Shown one piece after another: positions 29,936-40,488 of a stretch of DNA of 64,000 nt. The position numbers and the translations under genes were made by a program. Below the pieces are notes generated by a model, which saw only the letters and a program-made list of their open reading frames with translations, was not told where the DNA came from and did not search any database. Each line of letters starts with the position of its first letter. The stretch's first letter is position 1. This stretch comes from Septoria linicola (lineage: Eukaryota; Ascomycota; Dothideomycetes; Mycosphaerellales; Mycosphaerellaceae), in the NCBI GenBank assembly GCA_024114885.1, contig CP099418.1, forward strand, positions 3,906,001-3,970,000, in the 5' to 3' direction.

Positions 29936-31119
29936 ATGTCGAGCAATTCCAACACAGACATCTGGATAGCCGGAGCCTTTGCCGTATGTTTGCCCAGGAG
30001 ACAAATATCTTAGCCATGCGTATGCCTGACTGACTGCCGTGGACAGGCGTTCACTGTTGATCTCGTGGTCTATCCGCTCGACACAATCAAAACTCGCCTA
30101 CAAAGTCCAGACTACCTACGGCTGTATCGAAATGGCAGTAATACCGCATTTACACCCGCGTTCTACCGTGGCGTATATCAGGTACGAAGCAAGCTACTTG
30201 GGGTGGAGCCTCGCTATTGACTTTTCATCCCTAGGGCGTTGGCAGTGTCATAGTTGCTACGTTGCCATCCTCGGGCGCCTTTTTCACCACCTACGAAGGT
30301 ATCAAGTCGACATTGAACGACGCCAATTGCGCCCGAGGTGGCGATGTTTCTCCATACGTACCCGCCGCCTTTGTTCATGCTGTGGCCTCCGGTGCTGCTG
30401 AGCTAGTATCTTGTGCGATACTTACGCCCGCCGAAGTCATCAAGCAGAATGCCCAGATGGTAGACAACTCAAGCTCGGTACGAGTGAATGCTACCATGCA
30501 GACTATCAAGCGTTTCCGTTCGAATCCATTAGCTCTTTGGCGAGGATATACTGCTCTTGCAGCGCGTAATCTGCCGTTCACCGCGATGCAATTTCCAATG
30601 TTTGAAAGGATCAAGGAGTACATTCGGCGCTACCGCGATGAGCGCGGCATTCGAACGAATACCCTTCTGGAAAGTGGTGTCATTACAGCTGTTAGCGCAG
30701 GGAGTGGTGGCAGCATCGCTGCGGTCATCACTACTCCAGTGGATGTAGTAAAGACGCGGCTGATGCTGTCCGCCATTGACAATCCCCATGCCACTTCAGC
30801 GAGTACGCCACGTGAGAGCTTGAAACAGGCGTCAAACGCTCTACTGGACGCCACCGGCAAGGCTGTTGAGACAATTAAGCAAGGTCCCTCAAAGACAATA
30901 GATCGGCTCGTGAAGCCCGGCAGACAATCGAGTATAATGGTGGCGCGAGAGGTAGTCCGACAAGAAGGAGTAAAGGGGTTGTTTCGAGGGGGCGCGCTCC
31001 GAGGCGTCTGGACCATGATCGGCAGTGGCCTGTATCTTGGAGTCTATGAGAGTGGCCGCATATACTTGTCGCAACGGCGGGGAGAAGAGGTCGATGCCGA
31101 CGACTATGCCCGTTCGTAA
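29936..31119 (+). CDS. Mitochondrial carrier, S-adenosylmethionine type (SLC25A26/PET8-like)
   Basis: Exons 29936-29983, 30047-30181 and 30235-31119 give 355 aa; introns are 63 and 53 nt and all phase 0. Three carrier repeats each carry a PxD/ExxK-type signature: YPLDTIKTRLQS, TPAEVIKQNAQM and TPVDVVKTRLML. The first repeat continues FYRGVYQGVGSVIVATLPSS and AFFTTYEGIKS, which resembles SAM carriers. Repeat 3 ends with LFRGGALRGVWTMIGSGLYL. A hydrophilic insert of about 60 residues splits the third repeat. The likely role is exchange of a metabolite such as SAM across the inner membrane. The substrate is inference, because related carriers share much of this pattern. It converges with cch1. 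Confidence 0.85.
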
Positions 31120-31451
31120 GCAGCCTTTGAACAACGATCATGGTGGTGAAAGGAGGGTCTGAGCGGCATTTCCAACCCAGTGTGGTAGATGGTGTGAAAC
31201 AGAGCACCAATGTGGCAGATATAAAAACCAAACATCATGCTTCGAATGCATGCATTCATGATCATGTAGACATTAATCTATGGGATCCCCACCAAATTCG
31301 ATGACTCGCCGTCGCTATGCAAATGAAGCTATGCTTGAGCCCGAACACAACGTGGTGCGTCAGTCTGGCTCAAGAACTATGACATATCCGCTCTGGATCG
31401 ACGAGACGATCAAAACATGTTCTCTCATATGCGACCTGCTACCCTCGCCCA
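31120..31451. other. Convergent intergenic region, carrier / cch1
   Basis: 332 bp of 3' flanks. It includes a short palindromic stretch, atgcatgcattcatgatcat, at about 31,248-31,265. No gene is seen. Confidence 0.45.
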
Positions 31452-34400
31452 CTATGCGGCCGGCCCTCCCTTGCCGCCGCCGTCTGGATCAAATCGTTTA
31501 TCTGCGTTCCCCGAATTGCCCTTCTTTTGAGTAAAGCTTCTTCGCATGCTCTGACCCCATGCGCTGTCCGAGAACACGCTCACGGCGCTACTAGCACGGC
31601 TTCTTGCAACGGCTGGATTTGCTTCATGGTCATCGTCGCCACGACCTGGACTCGAGGGGGGCGAATGCGATCGGCGACCTTCGATCGCTGCAGCGAAGTG
31701 CCAGTCAGGCTGAATACTTTGGGTGCTGCTGCTACTAGCTGTAGGCCGGTGAACTGGCCTCGATTGCGGACTGAGGCGGAAGTCTTCGCGGATAGGGGAG
31801 CTCGTAGGTGTTAGTTGGATTGAGGCACTTCGGTCTCTTTGTGCAACAGCAATGCTTGGAAATGTGCCGCTGCTGGATCGTGCTCGCATGTCATCCGTGT
31901 CCCGCTGGTTATGCGATAAGCGGTCTTGGTTGCTCGCCGATCCTGCTGAGTCTGTTGACTCGGCATCGACAGGTGTTATGCTCAAAGCCGGCACATTGAG
32001 CCGCTTTCGTGGGGCCACGTCTTGTTCCGTCTCATCTTGGACTAGAATCTCCGGCACACCAAATGATGGAACCATTGTCATGCGCGCATCTTGTTTGGCT
32101 TCGATCTTTCTTCTGAATTTTCGTGACCAGTACAAGGTATCGAAAAAGCCTACCACAATGTTACGGTTGACTGCTTCCTCGACGCGCTGTAGTCGGGCTC
32201 GTCGGCGCAAGAATTCCTCGAGTTTGAGGCTCTTGCTGTCATTGATGACCTTGTAATGAGCGAGTATCATTAGAAGAGCATTGAAGGCTATGCCTTTGTC
32301 TGGGTCTGCCGAGACTAGGACTTCCTCATAGAACGTGTTCATTCTCCTTCGACGGTTTCGAATTTCCTTCACAGGCAGTTCTGCTAACCGCTGATTCAGC
32401 TTGGTGATGTCAATTTCGCTGCCATGATGGGACGATGCTCCATCAAGCGGCAATTGTGAAGCTCGTCTAGGGCTTAGCCTGCAGTCTTCTATCAACGACT
32501 TGACTGTAAAATCTCCGTCATAAATGCGCATTTCAAAGATGCCCGACAGCTCGCCAAGAAACCTGGGAAATTGGTCTTTGGTGATATATCCACTTCCGTT
32601 TGGATCGTATTCTGCCCATGCTTGTTTGAATCGACGAATCTCCTCCCGGCTGATGATCGCCAAGCCACTGCTGCGCTGATAAACGTACGAGAAACTCTCG
32701 TAGATCAGGGAGATGAACAAATTGACGAAGATGTACATGCTGATGATGTTCCACGACACGAAGAGGGCATAGGCCCATTGCTTACTACCGCAGTCGGTTC
32801 TGTAGTACTCCTCGGCCAATGTACAATACGGTGGCTCAATGTTGGCAAAGTCCATCATCAGTTGATTCCAGCCTTCGCCGACACTCATGCGAAATAGCAG
32901 GATGAGTGCCTTTGGAACCGTCCTGAAGTTGATATTGTCCGCTTCATTCTCCCCGAAGCGCGTAAGACCGAAGGTCTGAGTAAAAGCAATAGCATATACC
33001 AGGAATAGAACGAACCAGGTCGCCAACAGATTTGCAATGGCACTAAAACTCGCAGCTGCTGTTTTGAACAGCTGGTCGAGTTGATTATTGCGAGGAATGA
33101 GCAACAGCGCTACAGCCACCAGGCAAAGCTTGTGCGTCTGCGAGTATATGCCATTATGCAGATTGCCAAAAACCAGAATCGCAGTCGCAAAGGAGGCAGA
33201 CACAACGATCAGCGAGTAGATATCCCAGGCACTCTTCCGGAAGCGTGTCCAGGATAGGCCCATCAGTCGTACACAGATGTTGGCGATATAGAATAGTGTG
33301 AAAGCGAAGAAGATGAGTAGTCGCGTAACGGTCCATGCCCAAGGCTCCGGATACCACTCCATGCAAAGTAAGACCAGATGGGCGATCAGGATACCAGTAA
33401 TAATTCTCTGCCACTTTCCCTTTTTCGTTACAGCCTGCCGATAGCACCACTCTTGCCAGTTCTGCCGCTGTCGCTGTCGATTAGGCCGCTTCGACGGCGC
33501 GACTTGGCGTAGTATCTTGCGAAGCTCGAGCCAGGATCGTTGCTCGGCGGTCAGGAAAGCCACTCCTGTCTGTTCAGTGTAGTTTCGCATGAACACCGAA
33601 ACAAAAAGTGTCAAAACGAAGACTGCGCCCAGCAAATTGAACAGCACAAAATAGATCGCATTGCCCTGCTGTGAGAACCATGTTGGCTGTGTGAAGACGC
33701 CTGTGATGGACTGAGCGCTCCACATCAGGTCGACCCACCCTTCTTGCGACACGACCTGGAAGAGGATGAACAATGCATTCCCAAAGGAGTCGAAGTCGTA
33801 GGCGAAGTTCACAGGCGCCACCCTTCGTGGCATTAGCATGTCATAGCCGATTGGCGAAAAGACTGATTCGCCTACGCAATCGGTCAAATTGTGCACATCG
33901 TATTGTTGCCAGTCGTTGCACCACGCCATCTTGCCAGAGAACAGGTTGAGACCATAGATGGCGAAAGGGATGAGGAGGCTGAGGGAGACAAATGCAGCAC
34001 TGAGAACTTTCCAGCCACCGAGAATAATGACTGAATGGAACGTGTCTCGTGCGCTGTCGCTGACGTTGAGGAGCCGCAGAGCTCTCAAGGCCTTGAACGC
34101 CCCAACGGCGCGTGATCCGCTGCCCGGATCATACAGCGACGTGAACACATTGATCCACAAGGTGACTAGCACTATGCCATCAATGAAGCCCCAGGAGCTG
34201 CGGAAATAGGCGTTCGGGCTCCAGAAGAAGCCATCCGCGATCACCTTGATAATGGCCTCGACAGTGAAGAGTGCTGCAAATCCAATGTCGGTCCAAATGA
34301 ACCAGTTGTATCGATCGCTAATGTCTGGATGCCGCCTGAAGTACTCGAGCTGGTACAATGGGGTCGTGACGCAAGCTAACAGCACCATTCCGACGATGGC

Positions 34401-37400
34401 GGCATATATGAAGGCAGAAAATGAGTACCAGACGGTAGGGTTGGGCTGGACTCCCTCTATGCGTTGACCTCGCCCGGGCCCCACGATGCGCATACAAAAC
34501 TTGCGCAGAGGATTCTCGGGTCTGAAGAGATAAAGTGTGGTGTTGTAGTTGGGATGTTGCCGTAGATATTCGCGCTGCGATACTTTTCGCTGCTCGGCCG
34601 CTGCAACAACTTCCTCTGCCAGTTGACGAGGATTGAGCTCCTCGTGCGGCTTAGTCAACTGAAGACGAGCGTAAAAGGGATTTGGCTGTCGGTTCCACAC
34701 ATGCTTGTGAAGCCAATCCTGGCATCTGGCAAACCAACCAGCAGGCTGCTTGATGAGATTGAGAGTGGACGCAGATGTCAGACCGACGGTCGGTGCACGT
34801 CGAAGGTCAGCCTCCTCTTGCTGGATTTCATCGAGAAAGTCTTTTACTACAGCGTCCTTGAGCAACATTTCTGTAGCAGCAGATCCAAAATCGAGCGGGT
34901 CTTGACGCTTGACCTGACCAAACTTGAAAATTGTTGCTAGAGATAGTGTTCCACCGCCGTCAGACCCAAGCTCCTTACGTTGCAGGAACATTCGCACCTG
35001 TTGCATCCGCTTTTGGTCCTCTGAGACATCGAAGTTTTCCTGAATGACAGCAATGAACATGTTGAGCACAACGAAATTGGCCAGGCAGAACCAGATGATG
35101 AAGAACAACGACGCAATCCATGCTGTTCCGTATTGCTTGTCGAACCTCGCTACATTGTACATGACTTCTGTCCAATTCTCGGAGGACAATACTTGGTACA
35201 TCCCCAGGAAAGAATTGAATATTGTGGCGAAGGTCACTTGTATGTAGTTGCCTTCATCATCGAGTATGGGGAGTTGTCCGCGGAAGAGTTGCGATGCGAA
35301 TATCGCCGCCAGAAACGTGAGTAGGAACACAAACAGGATCAGGTTCAGTACACCGGAGACGTGGCGTAAGACAAGCAGAATGAGATCTCGTGTGAGCTGT
35401 ACAGCTAGGACCACTCTGTATATTCGCAGAATCTGAAAGACCGTGAGCCAGGCATAGGGATCCCCCGAGTACTTGACGGGCGGCAGTTGAATGATGCCAG
35501 CCATGATGGCCAGGAAGAGGTCGAACCAATTGCGACGATGATGGCGGAAGTCTCTCCAGTCCGAGACAAAACGAAATACAATTTCAAAGAGGAGGAGCAG
35601 AGTGACAATCAGCTCGGTATTGCTGATGAGATGCTTGGTGAAGCGGCCCATGGTGTCGGTGCGTAAGCTTTGCACAATGAGATCGAAAACGATGACTACG
35701 ATCCACAACCAATAGGTTCTGGCATAGGCACGCTTGATGCCGCGAATGGGTTTTTTGCTGTCCCTGCCTGTCAGAACGTTTGCGCGGTCGCCTTCGACCA
35801 ATTCCTCGGCTGGGTCCAGGGCATTCATGAAGGCGCTGGTCCTGCTCTCCTCGCGGATCACCTGAAAGGAAGACGTAATCACTGCGATCAGCAAGGAGAT
35901 GAGCCAGAACGTCAGAAAGATGATGCCAAACGCGTAAAAGAGCGCTGCCGCAAGATAATCCGAGTCGGTCAGATAGTACATCGTGTCTGTGAATGTGTTG
36001 GAGGTCATGATCACGAAGACCAGCTCAGCAGAGTTTACGATGTTGTCGAAACTAATTGTGCCATTGTATGGGTTACCGGCTTCAACACAGAAGGATCCTG
36101 GCGGACACAGGAATCCTTTGTGATCGGTGGTGCCCGGACTCCCATCTGCCTTCAGCCAAGGCATGGCTGTACCATTTTCAGCCAACCAACCTCCACAAAA
36201 TTGGAAATTTCCAGCAGGTGGCGGCTGATCTTGTGTGTTGTTGCTCTCTGGCCCTTCGATGGCTGGGTATGCAAGGCTTCCGTCAAAGACACAGGTTCTT
36301 CGCAGACTCGACTTGAAGCTTTGCACGCCGACAATAGAGAAGAGGAGCCAAAAGAAACCAATGAGAAAGGCGACATTCAGCAAAGTGGGCATGGCTCGTT
36401 TGAGACTGCGCAAAATGACCGATGTCCCACTGGTGATGCCGAGCAGCCGAAGAATTCGCAAGCAGCTCATCATGCGGAAGACGTAAAGCTGGTGCTGGTG
36501 TTCGGTTCCTGCAGAACCTAACACGAAGCTGATCCAAAAGGACACAACAGCCACGAAATCGAGGCGGTTGAATGAGTGTCTCAGAAATGCCCGATAAGCA
36601 AGACGTTTCTTCTGAGCCTGCCTCGACCCACCAGGCGCATCTTCAAAGGTCTGTGTGGTAAAGGAGCGTAAGAGCGAGTCTGGCGCAGGCGCGTGATGCG
36701 CGTCCATGGTATCCGCACGAAATCCACTTTTTGACGAATTCTTGTGCAACGCAAACATGGCATCCGCCTTCTTCTTTAACGCCTTCCTCACGCCGATGCT
36801 GCGATCGATTGTGCTGTACTCTACCGGATTGAAAACAAGTCCAGAGACGATGACCTTGACGATGATCTCCAATGTATAGACGATGAAGATGGCAAGAAGA
36901 AGCCAGTCCGTCCAACTGTTTCCCCAAGTTGTAGGTCTGGCATCTGTGTAGACGTTGGGTGCTGCATCTACGGCCAGAATGATGGTTTGCGTAACAATCA
37001 ATGCCAATATGAACGGCTCCACAAATGGATGGACCAAAAAGTCTAGCAGCCGCCTCCGGATCCTGCTGTGCGCTGAAAACACACCAAGTGACTTGCCTTT
37101 GAGAGGATTGCGTTCTATTATGGGCAACGAGGGCAGTTCAGGGTCGATCGAAAAGGCAGGTGTTGGCTTCTCGCTGGCATGTGCAGCAGGCCTTGCAGCT
37201 CCATCTAATGTATCATGCGCGGACTCACTCGACTGCTTGTCTGCATGTGGCTGGATCAGAGAATGCTGTCGTGGGAGTGGTCGATCGCGCTCGAGAACTT
37301 CTGCTTCATTACTGAGGTTGACGACGCGTTGAGACATTTTTCGCAGCATTGTCCCTGTCCGCGCTAACGGCGACTCAATGTTCGGAGACAGCGAAGTGGA

Positions 37401-38483
37401 CGAGTGCTTGCGATCAACACCTGATGTTCGCGAGCCCAGCTCGATGCTTGCCAGATCGTCACCCAGCCGTGACGCGCTGCGGGTCCGGCCACCTTCGTGA
37501 CTGGGCGAGAAGCGCACATTCAGGCCACTCGTGCCCAGTGCCGTCGCCGCACGCTGCCTGTTGCGCCTGGGCGTTGTTTGGGAACCGGCAGGCAAAGGAT
37601 TCAAGCGGGCCACGTCCGTCAGAGGGAGAGTGTCATCATTGTCCTCGTCGACGGCTCCAGGCGACAGAAAAGTTGGTCCGTCGTCCAGTTCCACTGCGAC
37701 GGTGCGCTCCATGCTACTGTCCCGACTCGTGGTGCGCAAGGGAGGCAGTGTGTTGAGCGTAGCTCGCGAAGAGCGTGTGGGTGTGCGTGTGTTCCTCTCG
37801 TTGCCTGAATCATCATTGTCTGACGAGTCAGAAAAGCTCCCACCGCCGCCAGATCGGGCGCTGTTGTGGTCGACTGCGCCCGCCGAGTGAGTGCGAGGTG
37901 TAAACGACAGACCAGCAAAGCCAATCGCCGCCTGAAAAGCTCCGCGGTCGGCCAAGGGCGATGTGGGCGGCTGATTCAGCTGCTCGTCGTCGTCGTCGTC
38001 GTCGTCGTGGTCATCGTCGTCATCGTCGGCGTCTGGAATGCGCTCGTGGAGTCCCGAGGGCGAGGTCACGAAGGCGACAGGCGAGGAGCGCACGTGGGGC
38101 TGCGATTGTGGTTGCGACTGCAGGTGCGACGGTGTCTGTGGAGTGATTGCCGTGTACTGCACGTGGCGCCTGCTGCCCCTTCCTGCTGCTGCTGATACTC
38201 CTGCACTGCTGCTGCCGCCTGGACTGTGCCTGCTCCCTCTACTTCCTCTGCGTCGAAACAAGTCGCGTCCTCGATCGCTGAGGGTGCGCCGGTGTGGCTC
38301 CTCTCGCGACAAACCGCCCGTTTGCTGGCGCAGTCCCTCATCTGCGTGACGATCGTAGTGGTAGTAGTCGTGCGGGAAAGGGCGACGTTCGTCCGAGGAG
38401 GAGGAGGAGCTCAGGTCTTGCAGCGGAATGGCATTGCTGGCCGAGTGATGCCTTCGGTGTCCCGCATCGTCGCCGGGATCCAT
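31452..38483 (-). CDS. cch1: Cch1 voltage-gated calcium channel alpha subunit
   Basis: Intronless frame of 2,343 aa; the ATG at 38483 (MDPGDDAGHRRHHSAS) is the first in-frame one. Family members form the plasma-membrane high-affinity calcium influx channel with Mid1. An N-terminal region of about 460 residues is disordered, with Ser and Asp runs. Four six-helix domains follow: about 465-905, 915-1190, 1345-1660 and 1685-1935. Pore loops read IMTSNTFTDTMY (N829), LSSENWTEVMY (E1102), VSQEGWVDLMW (E1581) and MSVGEGWNQLMMD (E1870). S4 segments with spaced Arg are visible in domains I-III (RMMSCLRILRLLG, FKALRALRLLN); domain IV is poor in Arg. An EF-hand-like segment follows (WAEYDPNGSGYITKDQF, about residue 1955). 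The C-terminus is Ser-rich. A pogo element lies 173 bp upstream of the ATG. Confidence 0.95.
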   Translation of the reverse strand: MDPGDDAGHRRHHSASNAIPLQDLSSSSSSDERRPFPHDYYHYDRHADEGLRQQTGGLSREEPHRRTLSDRGRDLFRRRGSRGSRHSPGGSSSAGVSAAAGRGSRRHVQYTAITPQTPSHLQSQPQSQPHVRSSPVAFVTSPSGLHERIPDADDDDDDHDDDDDDDEQLNQPPTSPLADRGAFQAAIGFAGLSFTPRTHSAGAVDHNSARSGGGGSFSDSSDNDDSGNERNTRTPTRSSRATLNTLPPLRTTSRDSSMERTVAVELDDGPTFLSPGAVDEDNDDTLPLTDVARLNPLPAGSQTTPRRNRQRAATALGTSGLNVRFSPSHEGGRTRSASRLGDDLASIELGSRTSGVDRKHSSTSLSPNIESPLARTGTMLRKMSQRVVNLSNEAEVLERDRPLPRQHSLIQPHADKQSSESAHDTLDGAARPAAHASEKPTPAFSIDPELPSLPIIERNPLKGKSLGVFSAHSRIRRRLLDFLVHPFVEPFILALIVTQTIILAVDAAPNVYTDARPTTWGNSWTDWLLLAIFIVYTLEIIVKVIVSGLVFNPVEYSTIDRSIGVRKALKKKADAMFALHKNSSKSGFRADTMDAHHAPAPDSLLRSFTTQTFEDAPGGSRQAQKKRLAYRAFLRHSFNRLDFVAVVSFWISFVLGSAGTEHQHQLYVFRMMSCLRILRLLGITSGTSVILRSLKRAMPTLLNVAFLIGFFWLLFSIVGVQSFKSSLRRTCVFDGSLAYPAIEGPESNNTQDQPPPAGNFQFCGGWLAENGTAMPWLKADGSPGTTDHKGFLCPPGSFCVEAGNPYNGTISFDNIVNSAELVFVIMTSNTFTDTMYYLTDSDYLAAALFYAFGIIFLTFWLISLLIAVITSSFQVIREESRTSAFMNALDPAEELVEGDRANVLTGRDSKKPIRGIKRAYARTYWLWIVVIVFDLIVQSLRTDTMGRFTKHLISNTELIVTLLLLFEIVFRFVSDWRDFRHHRRNWFDLFLAIMAGIIQLPPVKYSGDPYAWLTVFQILRIYRVVLAVQLTRDLILLVLRHVSGVLNLILFVFLLTFLAAIFASQLFRGQLPILDDEGNYIQVTFATIFNSFLGMYQVLSSENWTEVMYNVARFDKQYGTAWIASLFFIIWFCLANFVVLNMFIAVIQENFDVSEDQKRMQQVRMFLQRKELGSDGGGTLSLATIFKFGQVKRQDPLDFGSAATEMLLKDAVVKDFLDEIQQEEADLRRAPTVGLTSASTLNLIKQPAGWFARCQDWLHKHVWNRQPNPFYARLQLTKPHEELNPRQLAEEVVAAAEQRKVSQREYLRQHPNYNTTLYLFRPENPLRKFCMRIVGPGRGQRIEGVQPNPTVWYSFSAFIYAAIVGMVLLACVTTPLYQLEYFRRHPDISDRYNWFIWTDIGFAALFTVEAIIKVIADGFFWSPNAYFRSSWGFIDGIVLVTLWINVFTSLYDPGSGSRAVGAFKALRALRLLNVSDSARDTFHSVIILGGWKVLSAAFVSLSLLIPFAIYGLNLFSGKMAWCNDWQQYDVHNLTDCVGESVFSPIGYDMLMPRRVAPVNFAYDFDSFGNALFILFQVVSQEGWVDLMWSAQSITGVFTQPTWFSQQGNAIYFVLFNLLGAVFVLTLFVSVFMRNYTEQTGVAFLTAEQRSWLELRKILRQVAPSKRPNRQRQRQNWQEWCYRQAVTKKGKWQRIITGILIAHLVLLCMEWYPEPWAWTVTRLLIFFAFTLFYIANICVRLMGLSWTRFRKSAWDIYSLIVVSASFATAILVFGNLHNGIYSQTHKLCLVAVALLLIPRNNQLDQLFKTAAASFSAIANLLATWFVLFLVYAIAFTQTFGLTRFGENEADNINFRTVPKALILLFRMSVGEGWNQLMMDFANIEPPYCTLAEEYYRTDCGSKQWAYALFVSWNIISMYIFVNLFISLIYESFSYVYQRSSGLAIISREEIRRFKQAWAEYDPNGSGYITKDQFPRFLGELSGIFEMRIYDGDFTVKSLIEDCRLSPRRASQLPLDGASSHHGSEIDITKLNQRLAELPVKEIRNRRRRMNTFYEEVLVSADPDKGIAFNALLMILAHYKVINDSKSLKLEEFLRRRARLQRVEEAVNRNIVVGFFDTLYWSRKFRRKIEAKQDARMTMVPSFGVPEILVQDETEQDVAPRKRLNVPALSITPVDAESTDSAGSASNQDRLSHNQRDTDDMRARSSSGTFPSIAVAQRDRSASIQLTPTSSPIREDFRLSPQSRPVHRPTASSSSTQSIQPDWHFAAAIEGRRSHSPPSSPGRGDDDHEANPAVARSRASSAVSVFSDSAWGQSMRRSFTQKKGNSGNADKRFDPDGGGKGGPAA

Positions 38484-38656
38484 CGAGGCTTCTTCTGACA
38501 ACCGCACGAATTGCACGTGTCAGCGATCTTCTAAGCCTCAGATGGGCGAGACTGCTTCGCTACTTTTCTAGAGCGGCATGAGAGCGGCGCATCAGAACGA
38601 CCTGGCTGTCAAGCTAAAGTGAGCTGGTGTTTTGGCTTCGCAGGAGAAAACACCTA

Positions 38657-38700
38657 ACGTGTTTGATAAGCGAGTGTGCTAGATAAGCTAGTGTGCTACT
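38657..38700 (+). repeat. Left terminal inverted repeat, pogo copy 2, with internal direct repeat
   Basis: Two units, GATAAGCGAGTGTGC and GATAAGCTAGTGTGC, stand 17 bp apart. The right end (40,443-40,486) repeats this in inverse orientation. The paired units may be transposase-binding sites (inference). Confidence 0.9.
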
Positions 38701-38829
38701 TTTATGAAGTAAATGACTTCAATCATTGATTTCTCAGGCTATAGGTATCAGAACTATACTAAAGTTGGATTAATTGAATCCTTAGAAGTTACTTTATTTA
38801 ATAGACAAGCTCTTAAGTTATAACCTAGA

Positions 38830-40260
38830 ATACTATACCTACTATAGGTTAGTTTAGCTCTTAGCTACTTCTTAATCTCTCTAACTAACTATATTACATA
38901 TTAAGCTTATAATTAAGCTATGTCTCTTATAGCTAATTTATTAGTATTAATACTAAGGGTAAGCTTAATCTTCTTCCTTAGTGCTCTATATAACTATAGT
39001 TCTATAATAATTGTCTTTATATTATCGTATTTAGCCTAGAGTAATAATATAGCTGTCTACGACCTTTTAAACCCTCTTAATAGCCTATTAACTCTATTAA
39101 GGATTAGACCTAGTAAGCTTCCTTAGTATCTAATTACCTTGTCCTTAATCTTGCCTATAAAGGTATTAACCTACTAAGGGTTATAAGGTATAACTACTAA
39201 GCTCTATAATAAAGTAAATAGTAGAGGTATTAGTATTTTTTAACGTAGTATTAGCTTAGATAATACTGCCTATAGGTTTAATAGTACTAAGCTAGAGGCT
39301 CTAAATAATACCCTAATAGTTAAAGGTATAAATAAAGCCTTATAGGTAGGCTAGAGTATTAGTAGGAAGTCTTCTTTAATTAGGTAGTAGTAACTAACTA
39401 TACTAAGCCTTTAGATACGCTTCGAATAGGCCTTCTTTAATAGTCTAAAGTAGCTAATATTAAGAGGCTATAATAGATAAGAGGAATATAGTAGTATATA
39501 GAGTATAATAATACCTTCTTCCTTATAGAATAACTTAAACTCTAGCGTTATATAGCTATTATAACCGTCTAGAATAAGTAGTCGTTTCTAACTAATAGTT
39601 CTATGTTTAGTATAGTTATTAAAGTATTTAATCTAAGCGACTCTATAATTAAAGGAAGTCTAGCTCTTTAAACTAACTCTAAGTTTCTAGGTTAGTAGAA
39701 GGTAGTAGAACTAGGCTCTATTTATTTCCTTACTAGAGAAGATAACATATAGAGGGACTAACTACCCTTCTATGTTAGTATATATAATAATAGTCTACTA
39801 TTATATAGAATTAGAGACTAAGGCCTTAGGTCGTTGTCTACGCTCTATCGTAGTAACTACTATTATATTCTAGTAGTATCTAAGCCTAAAGCTACTTTTA
39901 TTAAAGTTATAAATATTACTCTCTATAATACTATAGTAGGTTATTATATTCTAGACTAGTCTAAACTACTCTTTAATAACCTTAGGGTCCTTATTCTTTA
40001 CTCTTTAATACGATAGCCTTTATAATAGCTATATTTCTAGTCCTAGATAGCGTTTAATAAAGTTATAGGCCTATCGCTATCTAACCTCTTTTCTATAGCG
40101 TACTCTAAGGATTAAAGAAGCCTAGGCACGGATAATAGCCTATATTAGCGAATAACTACGTAAATCTAGGTCGAATATCCTCTAATAAACTACCTCTTCC
40201 TCGATTAGAGTTAAGGCTCTGTTTATAGATAGTATTATAGCTTATAGAGGCGTTCCTTTA
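38830..40260 (-). pseudogene. RIP-destroyed pogo/Fot1 transposase, copy 2
   Basis: Reading the minus strand through TAG/TAA stops gives recognisable Fot1/pogo blocks: AYNFIKRYLGLE in the HTH_CENPB-type part, LLILDGYNSYITLEFKLF (about 39,530-39,583) and YSSYLLQPLNI with FRLLKKAY downstream. Relative to active elements, His became Tyr and Gln/Trp became stops, as CA-to-TA changes predict. Confidence 0.85.
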
Positions 40261-40442
40261 AGCCTTCGATTAACTATTATATAACTAACTCTATAGGCAG
40301 TTATAGCGCTTCGTACGCTTATAAAGCGACCTAATAGATAATTACGAATAGTACTTTAAATATACTCTTTATTTAGAGGTGCTATCGCGTAAAATAGTAG
40401 AAGAATAGACGCGTTTAGTAGTAGTAGTATATACGAGATAGA

Positions 40443-40486
40443 AGTGGCACACTAGCTTATCTGGCACACTCGCTTATCAAACACGT
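40443..40486 (-). repeat. Right terminal inverted repeat, pogo copy 2
   Basis: Reverse complement of 38,657-38,700 with C/T differences at two positions, where this end keeps the C (GTGTGCC). Confidence 0.92.
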
Positions 40487-40488
40487 TA

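Larger units (their letters stand above)
38657..40486 (-). mobile_element. Fot1/pogo-type DNA transposon, RIP-inactivated, copy 2
   Basis: 1,830 bp between TA at 38,655-38,656 and TA at 40,487-40,488. The terminal repeats of about 44 bp begin ACGTGTTTGATAAGC and continue with two imperfect direct copies of GATAAGCKAGTGTGC. The interior is homologous to copy 1 but slightly less mutated. The dead transposase is on the minus strand. It is inserted between the cch1 promoter side and the coiled-coil gene at 41,099. Confidence 0.92.

Noticed and set aside
30375..31016. Minus-strand frames of 82-128 codons
   Set aside because: Shadows of the mitochondrial carrier gene.
35670..36521. 283-codon plus-strand frame
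   Set aside because: Antisense to cch1 domain I, where the minus strand encodes conserved channel helices.
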